From positions 21,850,577-21,914,576 of the forward strand of contig NC_092582.1 of the NCBI RefSeq assembly GCF_037975245.1: a DNA stretch of 64,000 bases, given 5' to 3'. How positions within the stretch are numbered: the first letter of the stretch is position 1; every line of letters starts with the position of its first letter. Made by a program: the position numbers and the translations under genes. Source of the stretch: Apostichopus japonicus (taxonomy: Eukaryota; Echinodermata; Holothuroidea; Aspidochirotida; Stichopodidae). Below are positions 1 through 13,041 of the stretch, piece by piece. Below the pieces are notes generated by a model. That model was not told the DNA's origin. It was given only the letters and a program-made list of their open reading frames with translations, and did no database searches.

Positions 1-2115
1 TACTCGTGATGTGTCGCTATATAATACAAAACGACCATATTTCTGTGGCATATGCAATATAGGTGGATTACACAACAACTCTTTAATATTTTGAAATGCA
101 CACTGATGTTCTTCTGTCCATTTAAATACCTTTCTCTTACGACTCAAATGATGTAATGGTCTCAATAGTGCTTGAATATTTGGAAAAAATGAAGCCACAT
201 AATTAACTGCACCTACAAATCGTCTTACTGACTTAACATTGTGTGGTTTCGGTGTGTTCCTGATTGCTGCACATCTGTCATGCAAAGGTTGGATACAAGC
301 CTCGCCTTCTGGGGTTATTGAGAGCAAATGTCCCATATATCGGACTGAATTTTGAAAAATGCTACACTTTTTCGGAGAGATTTTCAATCCGTTGTCCATT
401 AAAACCTTAAAAATTGCCTGTAGGTGTTGTTTGTGAGATCGTTTGTCTGCACTGTACACAATAATATCGTCATGATGAGCAATACAGAACTGATTTGAAT
501 TTGGGATCGTTGCCAAAATATCATTAATTTGCGACTGAAAGATCGCTGGAGATAAATTCAATCCCTGTGGTAAGCGTTTATAATAATAATGCTTTCCTCC
601 ATGAAATGAAGCAATACCTGTATATTGTTGTGCATGAACACTAAGTGGCAGACAGAAGAATGCAGACTTTAAATCAAGAACACCCAAAATTTTGGCTCCA
701 GAGTACCCTATGGTACGGATAGTCTCGTTCAGTAATGGAAATGGGTGATTGAGACGTTTTATTCTACTGTTCAAGTAGCGAAAATCTGTGACAACCCTTT
801 TGTCTTTTGTTCCCTTCTTTGGAATTAGGAAAACCGGTGAGGTATAAGACTGATGTCCTACTGCTAAGATTCCTAATCGCACTAATTTGTCAAGCTCACT
901 GGCGACAATGACTTTGTCCTCATCTGAAAGTCTATAGGGACGTATGTAAAATGGCTCAGCATTAGTAAGAGTAATATCAGCCTCATAATTTGGACAGTGA
1001 GATAATTCACCATAAAGAGAAAATGCATCTCTATGTGAGTCTAGAAATTCATAAATGCTTTCTGTTTCTGAAGCATTCAGAATACTTTGTTCCAAATTAA
1101 TGTTTTCTCTCATGATTTCCTGTTCGGATTTGGAAACCAGGGGATCATCGGCTGTCAAATGTGGATAACGATGTAAATTATATCGTGTAATTTCATCACG
1201 ATTCTCTTTGGAGTCTGAATTGGTTCGAAAAAGAGACGGTTTTTCGATGTCTCTCATGACATTGAGAAAATCTAGAGAATCAGTAGGTATGTCTTCTGTG
1301 ACCGTAATGATATCTGCTAAATCTAAATGAGCTACTGTGCGAGAAGGATGCAGACAAAATTTCTGGTTACCCATGTTCCTTAGTAGAATCTTTGTTCTAC
1401 CTTTATGCATTTTCACTAACATTCGTGAAGGACACATACGAGATATTAGAGGAAACGGTTTAATAACCACATCTGCATTTCGTGCATATAATGGAAGACG
1501 TCCCTGTACAGTAATGTATCTTTGCTGACCTGGGTAAATAACAAATCTCTGCACTGGCCTAAGGAAAACTTTGGCTTGTTTAATTCTAAAACAGTTTGTG
1601 GTAAAGTCCAAAGAACCATTCAATTCCTTCAGAGTTTGACTACCTAATATTAAGTCAATACCTGTCAGGTTTGCAGCAATTAAAGCAGAAAGCTGAAATT
1701 CATGACCTTGAATTTTGACCTGAAATGTTATCGTGCTATACGCATGAATAAACTGACCATTACCCAACTTTAGGTTTACTACATCAACTGAGACTGGTTG
1801 TATAGAGGATAAATACTTTGAATTTTGCACTGTAGAAGAAGAAATGATAGAGCGTGTCGCTCCACTATCAAACAACAATGAAATTCCTTTACCATCATGT
1901 AAAGTACCTCTTACAAAATTACGTGTGTCCAGTTGAATATCCACATTACGGTCGTTACCTGTATATTTAGAACTAGGTATATTACTATTCTTCCAAATAT
2001 TATTTGCTTTACGTTTCGATCTTCCTTTACTTGGTACTTTGTCTGGAGTCACTGTATGATGAGTGCTATCATAAGTGCTCCCTACTGAAAATTCTGTGTT
2101 GGTACTTTCTTTACA
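1..2115 (-). CDS. pol: Gypsy-type pol (protease, reverse transcriptase, start of RNase H), runs off left edge
   Basis: The minus-strand frame is open for 705 codons from 2115 to base 1, with no stop found on translation. In order it shows an aspartic protease with LFDSGATRS (about 1848-1885) and DLILG (about 1640-1660); an RT with RPYRLSDED (about 910-950), LDLKSAFF (about 665-690) and LPQGLNLSP (about 555-585); the catalytic box at 466-477; an RT thumb/connection; and the first RNase H acidic residue in YSDTSR near base 10-30. The order PR-RT-RH is that of Ty3/Gypsy elements. The catalytic box reads HHDD where most relatives have a tyrosine (YxDD). Pol lies in the -1 frame relative to gag, and the two overlap by 34 bp (2082-2115), so expression probably uses -1 frameshifting; I see no textbook slippery heptamer. 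The open frame suggests a young copy. Integrase and the 3' LTR are outside the window. Confidence 0.93.
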
Positions 2116-3032
2116 TTAGCCTCCATTTCATGGCTTAGGCGAATTTGACAATATTGTGCAAAATGACCTTGATTTTGGCAGTAATGACATGTGATTGAAG
2201 GATTAAAATATGGTAACCTTCTCCTGTTATTATTCTGACCTGTCCTAGGACCACGAGAATCACGAGAACTATATCTTTGCCTCACATCTTTTGGATTGTC
2301 TTGCGATTCTGACCTACGTGACTGATCAAACTTGGTCTCTAATTCCTGAATTTTGGTACACAACTCGTGTATCTCAGAAGATGCAGAAATAGTAGGCGTC
2401 TGAACAGAAGACGCTTTGTCGTGCATTGCCATAAATAGTTCGGAAGAAGCTGTGGGTTGACTTTGGATTTGTAAGTCAAAATAGCATTGTACTTTCATGA
2501 CCAAATCTGCAATTGTTGCTTGTGGTGATGCAGACATTAACACTGCTGAGCGGCATTGCAAAGGCAGGGTCGAGATCAATTTATCTCTAATTTGGTCCTC
2601 GCCATAACTTAATTGTGCTGCAGCTTTTGAAATTTTGGCCAAATGTGCTTGAGCTGTATCACCTGGCGTATAGCTTAATGCGTGAAATGCCTGTGATTTA
2701 GCGTAGGAAGAAGTGCCTGGACTGAAACGAGCAAGGAATTGCTTGCGAAGATCAGCAATAGTTGAAAAATTTTTGTTTTCAATCCAGAGTCTGGCTTGGC
2801 CTTTAAGTGTTCGCTTAAATATGCGACATATTTCATTAAATTCTTCCGCTACAGCCTCAGGGGTGGTTTGGGACGGCAATTTATGCACCTCTAAATAATC
2901 TTCAAATCCCAAATAATGAGCTTCGGCTAAATCTGCATCAATTACATCGCCCTGAAATCGTGATGGCAAAAAATCAGTGGGCCTATGTTTCTGCACAACA
3001 GAGGTCGAAGTTTCCTGTTTACTGACGGACAT
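2082..3032 (-). CDS. gag: Gag protein of the left-edge Gypsy element
   Basis: The predicted protein has about 317 residues from the ATG at 3032; an in-frame ATG at 3134 would add 34 residues. I prefer 3032 because the extra N-terminus is hydrophobic and unlike Gag. The N-terminal half has the retrotransposon-gag pattern (the F..R.LKG.AR.W and F...FSPG region), a central Q/S-rich stretch follows, and a CCHC zinc knuckle CHYCQNQGHFAQYC (C-x2-C-x4-H-x4-C) sits near the C-terminus. That knuckle is the RNA-packaging motif of retroelement nucleocapsids. The stop at 2082-2084 lies inside the pol overlap, so Gag alone is made unless the ribosome shifts frame. There are no internal stops. Confidence 0.92.
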   Translation of the reverse strand: MSVSKQETSTSVVQKHRPTDFLPSRFQGDVIDADLAEAHYLGFEDYLEVHKLPSQTTPEAVAEEFNEICRIFKRTLKGQARLWIENKNFSTIADLRKQFLARFSPGTSSYAKSQAFHALSYTPGDTAQAHLAKISKAAAQLSYGEDQIRDKLISTLPLQCRSAVLMSASPQATIADLVMKVQCYFDLQIQSQPTASSELFMAMHDKASSVQTPTISASSEIHELCTKIQELETKFDQSRRSESQDNPKDVRQRYSSRDSRGPRTGQNNNRRRLPYFNPSITCHYCQNQGHFAQYCQIRLSHEMEANVKKVPTQNFQ

Positions 3033-4100
3033 TATGCCGCATACAATTAGGCTGGTTACGAGTATACAACATGAGCCTATACCTAATTTGAACACACTAT
3101 CGACCGCAATTAAATACAAATAACAAATATGCAATACATGGACACGATTAAAATAACTTATCGTTACACTCTGATCTCAAATAGGGGTTGGGATACAAAT
3201 TGGCATGATTTCACTCACCCTTAAGTTTAACTAAGAACTGGTACTGGAACTGCAAACGATGATTGAAGTCCCTCGGCTAGTAGTAGTAGTAGTAGTACAG
3301 TAGCAGGTAGGTAGTAGCAGTAGCAGGTGGGCCTACATCTCGTATACTGCAGATTCGTTCGCCGTTAACATCGGGTCGAGCCTAGGCTTAGATCGCGAAA
3401 ATGTTCAGTTCTGATGTTTAGAGCTGTAGTATTCTACGTACTAGTTGCGCGAATGTTCAAACGCGAACTGCATGCTGGGTTGATTAACGTTAGTGTACAG
3501 ATCAGTGGTTCCGGTGTACAGACTTAGGCCAGTATAGGCTGACTTCCCTCGTAGAGTGTATGTTAGGCTAGGTCGTGAACATACGTTGTGTTCCTCGTTA
3601 GGTCTTCGGGCCAAAAAAAAAATCCTTCTGTTCGTTATTGATCGTAACGAACGAAGTTGTGAAAAGTTCCGTTTCCGTTGTGTTCCTGAAGAAAGCAACC
3701 GATCTCCACCATGTAATATTGTGACGAGCCCGGCTCCTCCGATAGTAAAAACTATATCGGGACTCGCGATAGAAAGGTACTGGGATATCTTGATGCCGTA
3801 TTTATGCTTCTTCAGGAGATGTCAGAACGGGCGAAAACAATGAGTTCACAGAAAAACAATTTGACGAGATAGGATTTGATTAATGATTCGGTATAATTTC
3901 TTCTCTGTCGATTCTCTTAACAAATAAAACTAAATTACAATGATTTGACTTGACTTGACTCCGTCAATTAAACAATTAGAGGGAGTGATGAACTTTCGGC
4001 GGAGTGATAAATTTTCTGATCAAGTGATAAACTTTCGCCCTCCTTTTACTTTTATACCTTACTTCCATAAAATCTCACTGCGCATAATCAGTAGGCAGCC
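3033..4100 (-). promoter_or_regulatory. Probable 5' LTR and leader of the left-edge Gypsy element
   Basis: The 5' LTR should lie just upstream of gag on the minus strand. A TATA-like TATAAAAG box is on the minus strand at 4048-4058, and three similar copies of a GTGATGAACTTTCG-like motif lie at about 3985-4035. A TAG/CAG-rich microsatellite occupies 3280-3330. The exact LTR ends, primer-binding site and target duplication cannot be fixed without the second LTR, which is outside the window. The extent is an inference. Confidence 0.4.
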
Positions 4101-5167
4101 AATGACCTGACCATCCTGTATTAACTTAATGATATAAAAATAAGTGCGCTGGCACTGATCTGCCCTGATTGGTTGGGAGTTTGGAAGTCCATCCCCTTTC
4201 TATGGAAACTTCCATACCACGTGAGAGAACCTTCTCGAATGTTCCACAGACATAATGGAATCTATTTTGGGAAAAGGCCCTGTACCAAGATTCAATAAGA
4301 TAGTTAAAAACTTCTCGTGGGAAAACTGAATCCATGACCTAGATAAATACATAAGAGGCCCGTAAGGTGTCTCGATGGAGTTTTTCGGTAACATCAAAGA
4401 GATGGTATTACTATTTCATAACACTAGTATGCATATTTTCCTTGAGGAGGGGGGGGGGCGTTGATGGAGTGATGTGTATACGCAAATAAGATAATACAAT
4501 AAGAGTTATAAAGGGTACTAAATATCAGGCTGCATCAGTCCAATCGAATTTCTGCAAAGTGCCCTTTGATGTCGGTGCCCCCCAAGATTAAAAGTGCTTC
4601 CGCCGCCCTTGGACGAGTTCTATGGAACTTTGTTCTATTTTGTCAGGTCTAGCAGTCGACCAACACTTACTCTTCATTTATATCGAAAGGACCGCATTTT
4701 CTCTCCTTCGGAGTTCTCCTAAATCTCATATTTAGCTATATCTATATTTATACAATTGTGTTATAACAAACTCTCAGGTTAGGTATAGTATATCATTTAT
4801 GTACAGTGTTGGTCTATGAGGTATTTAGTTTTTGTATAGCGCCATACCTTTGAGTTGGTCGCTGCTTCAATCAACTAGTGAAACAGTGAAATCTAGTTTT
4901 TCTGTTTATTCTTTGATAATCCTTATGATCCTCGCTGAGGATAAATTGTAATTTACTTCCGGGAATAACCTACAATCTTCAACATTCACCGACAACAAAA
5001 ATTGTTAGGAACATTAATGTGATGTTTCTATTTGTCCGTTTATGTGGCTAAAATGTTTAACCTTTCAGCAAAGCATTTAACACATCAGACGTGATAGCAT
5101 CAAGAACAATGCATGTGCTCCGACACTGCTGCGTATGTTTGTTTTGGTTTATCATCCAGTCTAAGGG
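4101..5167. other. Non-coding DNA, no gene seen
   Basis: Frames are short and carry no recognisable domain. A G-rich run sits at 4446-4459. I see no terminal repeats around it. Confidence 0.6.
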
Positions 5168-5168
5168 T

Positions 5169-5206
5169 TATATATATATATATATATTTATATTATTACT
5201 TATTAC

Positions 5207-5281
<75 letters not shown>
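5169..5281. repeat. AT dinucleotide microsatellite
   Basis: A nearly pure TA run at 5212-5281 is preceded by a broken run from 5169. Open frames here that read as Tyr-Ile repeats are artefacts of the microsatellite. Confidence 0.97.
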
Positions 5282-5283
<2 letters not shown>

Positions 5284-7090
5284 ACTAATTGAATGTCGTT
5301 TTGCCGAGTTACGCGCCTTTCTCTTTATTCCAATTTTTGCTTCATGCTCAAAACCAAAATCGTCACTGAGATTCTTATCATTTTGCTACAAACAATATTT
5401 GCAAACATTTCACTTTTTTCTTACTTCATATGTTTGCGAAACCGTTAGATTCTGGAGGCGTATAATTTTGCTGGGAACAATATTTCCAAAGATCTCATTT
5501 CTTTCTATTTCACATATTAGGATGTTTACTCCGTTGAAATGAAAGTCTTCGACCAAGATGAAGAAGTGCCCTTAACCATGAGAATTAAACACTGCAAAGT
5601 ACAGTGACGTCACAAAGTGGTGTACTGGTCAACGAGATACTAACTACAACGGACACTGTGTGTATCCAATGACTACAAAATCGAAATAGATAAAGTTCCT
5701 CATGGGTTTTACCGAGATGTAAACATCCACAATCTACTTCGATTGTAACATCTTTATTATCTTGTATCATCTTTATCACTTAGTTAATGACTTTGAAGTT
5801 AATCACTTATAAGTCCCTATACTCCATCTGTATCAGATGATAGGGATATAAATTTATTTAATTCGGTACATATGAAGTTAAATCGATAAATACCAGATGA
5901 AATTGATATAAACCATGGCACTTTAAGTAACTAAAGGTTATATATTTACACAGACATCTAAGCACCGATTTCTAAAGTGACTTTGTCCATGAGTATATCT
6001 TGACTTATAGCTTAAATTAACATGTTAAATACATCGGTTTATGTGAGTTTAATCCTCTACATGTATGTGTAAATTAAATCTCTACTAGTTTTGACCAGTT
6101 TTTAAGGTACCTAACCGCTCATTAGCACGTTACAAATGACACGACAATGCTAGATGGCAGTTTTGATTTTGTATGTATTTGCAGCCCGAAGGAGATACTT
6201 GGTGGACGTACAGAATGAAAGAGGAACACAACTCCGGATAGTTCAAGAGAAATTAAGATCGTATTCAGTCCGATCCGATCACAGTAGAGTAAAAGTTTCA
6301 GAAGGTTGGGAAGAAAAGTTGTAATGAACACGCTGACAAGTCCTCACCATGCAGTTTGTTTAAGGGGAAAGGACACCAATGGAACCCGGCTACCACCCCC
6401 GAATATTGTAATTGTTCAATAGCATCAAATATCTACCAAACGTGATTCTCTATAACAGCTCTATGAAAGAAAGTGGAAATTATGGTTTTTAAGTTGACGT
6501 CTTAAGTTGACAAAATTGTTGGTTTAATGCAAACATTATTTGTAAGACGCAGGTTTGGCCGGGAAATACCGCCATGTATTACCCATGCTTTAACACCTTT
6601 AACATATCGAACAAAACAAATAAGCAATTCAATAAGCCATCGTATGAACCATAGCATTACAAACTAGTTGTGATACTTAACAGCATGAAATATAACAATG
6701 TTTAAGACATAAATTCGCTTTGCTCACATTTAGCTGTCCCTTTCGTCTTTCATCAACATTCGATACCAAAAACTTGTAGCCAATAGCATTGGACTACACC
6801 CGTACACTATACTGACAAATCAGGCTTTGTACGGGATTCGTCATAATTCATACAAACGCACTGCCCTCTATTACCTTCTTACGAGTATATGCTTTCCCTG
6901 ATATTTCTGTTATCGTAAGTCCACATGGAACCTATCATTACTTTAAGGTTTAAGGTTGTCATGGTCCGGATTTCAACATGGGGACGAGGTGACAGGACTG
7001 CTATGTATCGAATAATCAGTTAACTTGATCTACAATATATCTTACAATCATATATAGGTAGAAATTTGCTAAAATGTTGTAGAACCTTGC
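5282..7090. other. Non-coding DNA, no gene seen
   Basis: Only short frames without motifs are present. I see no clear repeat and no RNA gene. Confidence 0.55.
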
Positions 7091-7098
7091 TGAATAGG

Positions 7099-7596
7099 CA
7101 TGGGCGTCAGCAGGTTTCAGAAAGTGAGGGGGACACTATACTATCTAAGCGGAGCGCCACGATTGGTTGGCGCGTAGCGTACCAGAAAATTTTGGGTACA
7201 TAAGACCCCTAGATCGCAGGAGACGGCCTTCCTGAGTCGTTTTTAGTTACATCAGAACCAGATCTGTGAGGAGAAATTTTGTCTCAAATTCCGACAGAAA
7301 GTACTGGTAGAAAGATGCCGTTCTGACACCAAGGGAGACGAATTACACAGCGTCCATCTCAAACGAAATATTGAAAAAGTGGCGCCGTCACCTCCGGGAT
7401 GAGTGGAGTGGTATATATAATACATGCATGTACATGCATGCATGCATGAAACCTTAAATAGAAAATCGCGCATATGCATGTGATTTTTTTTAACAACTAC
7501 TCTGAAAAGTGGGTGGGACAAATGATATGATATCCCCTCCACTTTTGAAAGTGGGGGGGGGGACATGTCCCCCCGCCCCCACCTGTTGACGCCCAT
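7099..7596. mobile_element. hAT-like miniature TIR element (498 bp) with perfect 8-bp target duplication
   Basis: It begins CATGGGCGTCAGCAGG and ends with the near-inverse CACCTGTTGACGCCCATG. The 8-bp sequence tgaatagg occurs immediately outside both ends (7091-7098 and 7597-7604). An 8-bp duplication plus short TIRs is the signature of hAT superfamily insertions. No transposase is encoded, so it is non-autonomous. It carries the shared core beginning ctatctaagc at 7141 and a G run followed by a C run near the right end (about 7552-7580). Confidence 0.88.
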
Positions 7597-7604
7597 GTGA
7601 ATAG

Positions 7605-7935
7605 GGTTTCGACAAGGGTTGAATCAAGCAGTTGTATGCATTGTCCGGCTCAATGCTCGGAACAACCATGAATTCACGAACAATGATATCGGGGTTTCCC
7701 CCGATGGAAACGTTTTGGGCCGTTTTTATTAAACACTGTACAATATGCTATGCTATTGAATATGTAATACGACCTCGGTTTGATACGTATGTGTGGATTT
7801 GTTGTTGCTTCTAACCATACAAAAGCCAAAGGGAAGATTTAAACAATCTTCGTATAACAGAAAGTCCGAACAATAATACTCAACCAAGCGGAACTGATGA
7901 AAAATCAGTTAAAAACAGGTTTTAAGAAGGCTAGC
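7605..7935. other. Short non-coding spacer, no gene seen
   Basis: Nothing recognisable was found between the miniature element and the SINE. Confidence 0.5.
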
Positions 7936-8187
7936 ACGGTGTATGTATGCATGTATGTATATGTGATCTTCCCGCAAGCAGGAACTCGCGAAAGAAGCCA
8001 TGGAGGCTTATAGACTCGCAAGCTGACCGAAGCCAATCTCTCGGCACACATCCATTTAACGTCCATGTCGGGAAGTTGTTATTGAACAATACCCTTGCCA
8101 GACGACACACCTTGCTGTCGGCGGGTAATCGAACCGGGGATCTCATGACTGGGAGACGCCGGCGTTAACCACTAGGCTATACACTCC
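7936..8187 (-). repeat. tRNA-derived SINE, family 1 copy A
   Basis: The minus strand starts GGAGTG at 8187 and shows pol III promoter boxes: box A TAGCCTAGTGG (8169-8179) and box B GGTTCGATTAC (8125-8135), with tRNA-like spacing. The body contains a segment with GCGAGTTCCTGCTTGCGGG and ends in a TACA-rich tail at about 7936-7965. A second copy of the same body is at 55935-56164. It is transcribed, if at all, by RNA polymerase III and would need LINE machinery to move. Confidence 0.85.
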
Positions 8188-8324
8188 GCATAAGTATGAA
8201 GTATGAAGTATAGCGGACGTAAACGTTCCCCAAATAGCTTTGCATATCGGTTAACATAATGTGGATATAATTACTGGTTTGGTAATTGAAGTTAGTTTTA
8301 GGAAAAGGACTTATCTATGACTAT

Positions 8325-8540
8325 CGTATTTTGTCTTCATCACGTCTTCCTCACCACACAGTTGGACACCACCTCCCAGTTTAAAGCTGATTCGATACTG
8401 GAACTATAATAATCATGGATTACATATAAAAAATACCATATTATTTGAAGCTATAGGTCAATGGAATCAATGATATTTACACCATAACAAAGGACATCCA
8501 ATTGAACCCTGAGTAGGTAAGTAAATAACGTTAATAGATA
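8325..8540. repeat. Direct repeat, copy 1 (partner 10080-10320)
   Basis: The two stretches share collinear words such as ctatcgt, accacacagtt(a/g)gacac, cactg-poor spacers, tactggaac, atggaatc and acaaaggac/acaaaggat. They flank the decayed LINE and its nested miniature element. Identity is moderate, so the duplication is old or each copy is part of a dispersed repeat. Confidence 0.5.
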
Positions 8541-8739
8541 GTACTAATAAATGAAAGAATTATGGAAGGTGGGTATAGTGCAGGACCTAATGACAGGAAG
8601 GGAATCCAAAACTCGCCTCCCGCCCCCCGCCCCGCCCCACCCCCTCCCCGCCCCTCTGCACAAAGAAATGCTAGACACACTACTCAGTTTCCATATGAAT
8701 CATAAATGATACAATAATAATAATTTAAATGGAGGTAAA

Positions 8740-9810
8740 CTGAATGTGATCTCTCCAAGAGAGATGTTTGTCAGTATATCTTCCAAGGAACTTAGAGGCG
8801 ATAGATAACAATATTTTTGGCACCACGGAGGTCGATACTTTGGAAACTTGGATCAACTAAAGCTACAATGGTATCTGAAGAGCACTGAAGTTGTTTTCTT
8901 AACATTTAGTGAAAACGTATATTGACACAAAACCAATTGTGATTTTTAAGAAATTCTGAATGAACAGTCTCTACGAGAGAAGCGACGTCAGGGTCAGAAT
9001 AGAAAAGTATCATCCGCATATAAAATCACATGCATTTGGTTGCTATATCCTCGTACAGATGTCGTTGATATGAATAATTAATCAAAGTGGGCTTAATAAT
9101 AGAACCTTGAGGAACACCACATTAGACATACTTGTAATCAGAAATGGTATTATGAACGGTAACGAACTGCATCCAGTCTGATAAATAGCTATTAAACTAA
9201 TTAAGAGTATAACCCTACAAACGCCATAGTGTTATAGAGCTATCTAACAATATTACGGTGGAGAGTGTCAAAATCAGTGGCGGAGCGTCCATACAGTGAG
9301 GGGGGGGGGGCGGATGCCCCCCTGACGGACTCTGCTGGCGCCCTTTGCAGCTTTTTACCACTTTTAACTTATTCGCGATTATTGACTTTTTTATTGTGCT
9401 CTCATCTACCTATTGACATATGTCACATTTTTTTGGCGATGACATCTATTTTTTTAGTTTATCTGCAAATTAGCAAGGCCCGGAAAGGGTCATTTCCGGC
9501 GATCTAGGGAGTATCTTTACTCAAGAATTTCGGTACACTCCGCGCCAACCCGTGGTGGCGCTCCTCTAAGATAGTGCCGAAAGCGCCCATACAGACCATT
9601 CTCGCCCCCCTTGACCAATACCCCTAGCTCCGCCACTGGTCAAAATCCTATGAAAGATTGAGAAATGTACCTGATACTATAGGTAGTTGTTTTCAAAGGA
9701 ATTAGTCAACATAGTCAATAAAATGTAACAAAGGTTGAACGCCCTGGAAGAAAACCACACTGGTAATCCTATAGTACCCTCTTGTTACACCAAACAAAAT
9801 TATGCAATTT
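8740..9810 (-). pseudogene. Decayed non-LTR retrotransposon (LINE) reverse transcriptase
   Basis: The minus strand contains RT hallmarks in broken frames: a DFD motif around 9647-9639, GVPQGS at 9118-9101 and YADDT at 9020-9006, followed by SDPDV-like sequence. These correspond to RT motifs A, B and C of Jockey/CR1-type LINEs. Stop codons and frameshifts are frequent, so it is dead. A hAT-like miniature element (9275-9638) interrupts it between motifs A and B. The clade cannot be fixed from this fragment. Confidence 0.75.
9275..9638. mobile_element. hAT-like miniature TIR element (364 bp) nested in a LINE
   Basis: The ends are exact inverses, CAGTGGCGGAGC and GCTCCGCCACTG. The 8-bp duplication gtcaaaat lies at 9267-9274 and 9639-9646. 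A G run sits just inside the left end (9300-9310) and the shared core lies inverted at about 9480-9574. A second family member is at 41643-41985 in the opposite orientation. There is no coding capacity. Confidence 0.93.
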
Positions 9811-9817
9811 AGAGAAC

Positions 9818-11096
<1,279 letters not shown>

Positions 11097-11159
11097 TCGA
11101 GTATGAGCATTGTTTAGAGCAACATTTTACATGCTGCTATATTCAGCAACACAAAAGTT

Positions 11160-11206
11160 TCAACAACCCCCCCCCCCCTCCTCTTCCTTGGATCCGGCCC
11201 TGTCTA
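11160..11206. mobile_element. Right-end fragment of another G/C-rich TIR element
   Basis: A C run is followed by ctcctcttccttggatccggccctg, whose inverse CAGGGCCGGATCC is of the hAT-terminal type. No matching left end was found, perhaps because it is truncated or lost in the microsatellite. Weak call. Confidence 0.35.
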
Positions 11207-11528
11207 TAGTAATGGTCTTTTAAGCCAGTGACGTTCAATTTAGTGTTTGGTGGGAGTGGGGGGGGGAGGGGGAATTGTACGAATGACAGACGTGGCTTTG
11301 GGTTCGTTGAATGCGATTCCCATGCAGGGGGTTGTGTTGGTGTTCCCTCAGAAGAAAATGTCAAATGGTGGATTCTGGGGCATATTAAGACTATAAAAAT
11401 TAGGACAATAATTAGGTCAAAACGGTGCAAAGGTGCGCTACAAATTACGTGACAGAGGATAGAGGTAGGGCGTGGCCGTGTTTACCGACGAGTTAATGTT
11501 CAATTGCGATTTATGACTTCCCTATACC

Positions 11529-11900
11529 CAGTGGCGTAGGAAGGTACTTTTGAGTGGGGGGGGGGCTGAAGACTGATGGCCGGCCTGGGGGAGGGGTCTA
11601 AGGGGAGGGGTATCCCCCTCCCCTTTGGATTTTTTTGCATTTCCAGGTGGCCTCAGATGCAATTTGGTGCAATATAGCACACTTCAACCCACCCACTCCA
11701 TTCTGTGTATAATTTTGCATTTTCACCTAGCCTTAGATGCAATTTGGTGCTCCAAATGAGATTTCTTTCTCATGTGGAAATGAAAAAGGGGTTTTCTGAC
11801 TTGCGAAGCGGGGGGGGGGGCGGAATGATACTTCCGCCCCTCCATATTTTTCACGGGGGGGGGGGGCTGGCGCCCCCAGCCCCCGGTTCCTACGCCCTTG
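11529..11900. mobile_element. G-rich miniature TIR element, family A copy 1 (372 bp)
   Basis: It starts CAGTGGCGTAGGAAGG and ends GGTTCCTACGCCCTTG, which are near inverses. The interior contains two copies of a module with AGATGCAATTTGGTGC, and long G and C runs at 11557-11567 and 11809-11875. An 8-bp duplication is only suggestive (tccctata against tccctacc, offset by two bases). The same body recurs inverted at 16155-16495 and 55073-55392. Confidence 0.85.
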
Positions 11901-12074
11901 TCCCTACCGTTTGTATTGAATTTGTTTTTGTTAATTGTTATTCTTATTGTATATGTTTGTTTTTCGTTTGCTTAGGAATGATTCTTACAATTATTGAAGC
12001 GTTTCGACATATAACTATTTAAATTATTGTTTCTTTCTAAAAACCAGATATCGCTACAGAAGACCAAAAATAAG

Positions 12075-12330
12075 ATGGAACATGAAAAAAGTCTAGAGCA
12101 CGTGAAGATTAGCGATTTGGAGAATTCATTGGAATTTAGTAACATCATCATTTTCGTCACAATTTCCTTTTGTTTCTGGAGCATCTTCTACAAACTATTA
12201 AATTCGCTTAATCCTTCTAAAGGATCCGAATGGAACTTTAACATCGTAGCGATATGTTTTTACGTGTTGATAGTTGTTATGAGTTTTATATGCATCGTGT
12301 GTTTCAACTCGCCAATGCTAGCACACTTAG
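12075..12330 (+). CDS. TLCD4: TLC-domain protein (TLCD4-like), coding exon 1
   Basis: This exon encodes residues 1-85 plus one base. The ATG at 12075 is chosen because an upstream TTG-led extension has no support and a plausible splice acceptor (ttctttctaaaaaccag) ends near 12046, which implies an upstream 5'-UTR exon. The donor is gtaagt at 12331. Hydrophobic spans at residues about 23-43 and 54-77 are membrane segments 1 and 2. The exon joins in phase 1 to 13042, the split codon reading Asp. Confidence 0.82.
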
Positions 12331-13041
12331 GTAAGTCAAAATTGTAATAACTGTATTCACATTTTTGTTACATGACAAAACCCTTGCATTCGATGAGAAC
12401 TTCGAAAAATACTGTATAACAACTATTAGACACACATTTAATTTGATTTTGTCATTTCACTCTTCGCTTTTCTAAATGAATGTTAGTCTTCATTAGCTTG
12501 TATAGCGAGTCAACTTTCAAAAAAAAAAATGAAATTAAGTCGAAAATTTCGAACCTTTTATTTTTGTTCTTTACATGTTGCATTATACACTGTAGTCTTG
12601 GAAAATGTCTCGGAGACGAAATATTTGACATCAATTCAAATTTTCAAACTCATTAGTTTATTTGATATAAGTATTCTTAATTAATAAGACACATTCAGGA
12701 GGGTGTCTTAAATTGATTAATTACAACCTTATTGTGTGCAATGGGAGGGGGATGGGTATGCACGCATCGCGCACGTCATTGCAACTGCATATGATGAACA
12801 ATGCAACAACTGTACGATGACAAGACTGTCAGTAGACAAGACTATACGATCTCTCAAACAGAACAACATTTTCTTAGTTGTCATTTTATTTCACAGTATT
12901 CATATTATTTAAAAAAAATTAAAAAAACTTTAAAATTAAAAAAAATTTTAAAAAATAATAATTTAAATTTAATTTAAATTTATATTTAAATATTTAAATT
13001 ATTCATAACTTGTTTAATCTGTTTATTTGTTTACATTCCAG

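Noticed and set aside
12027-12347. Extended N-terminus and single-exon reading of the TLC gene's first frame
   Set aside because: The extension relies on a TTG start, and the frame past 12330 reads through a strong gtaagt donor. The spliced model gives a continuous TLC domain.
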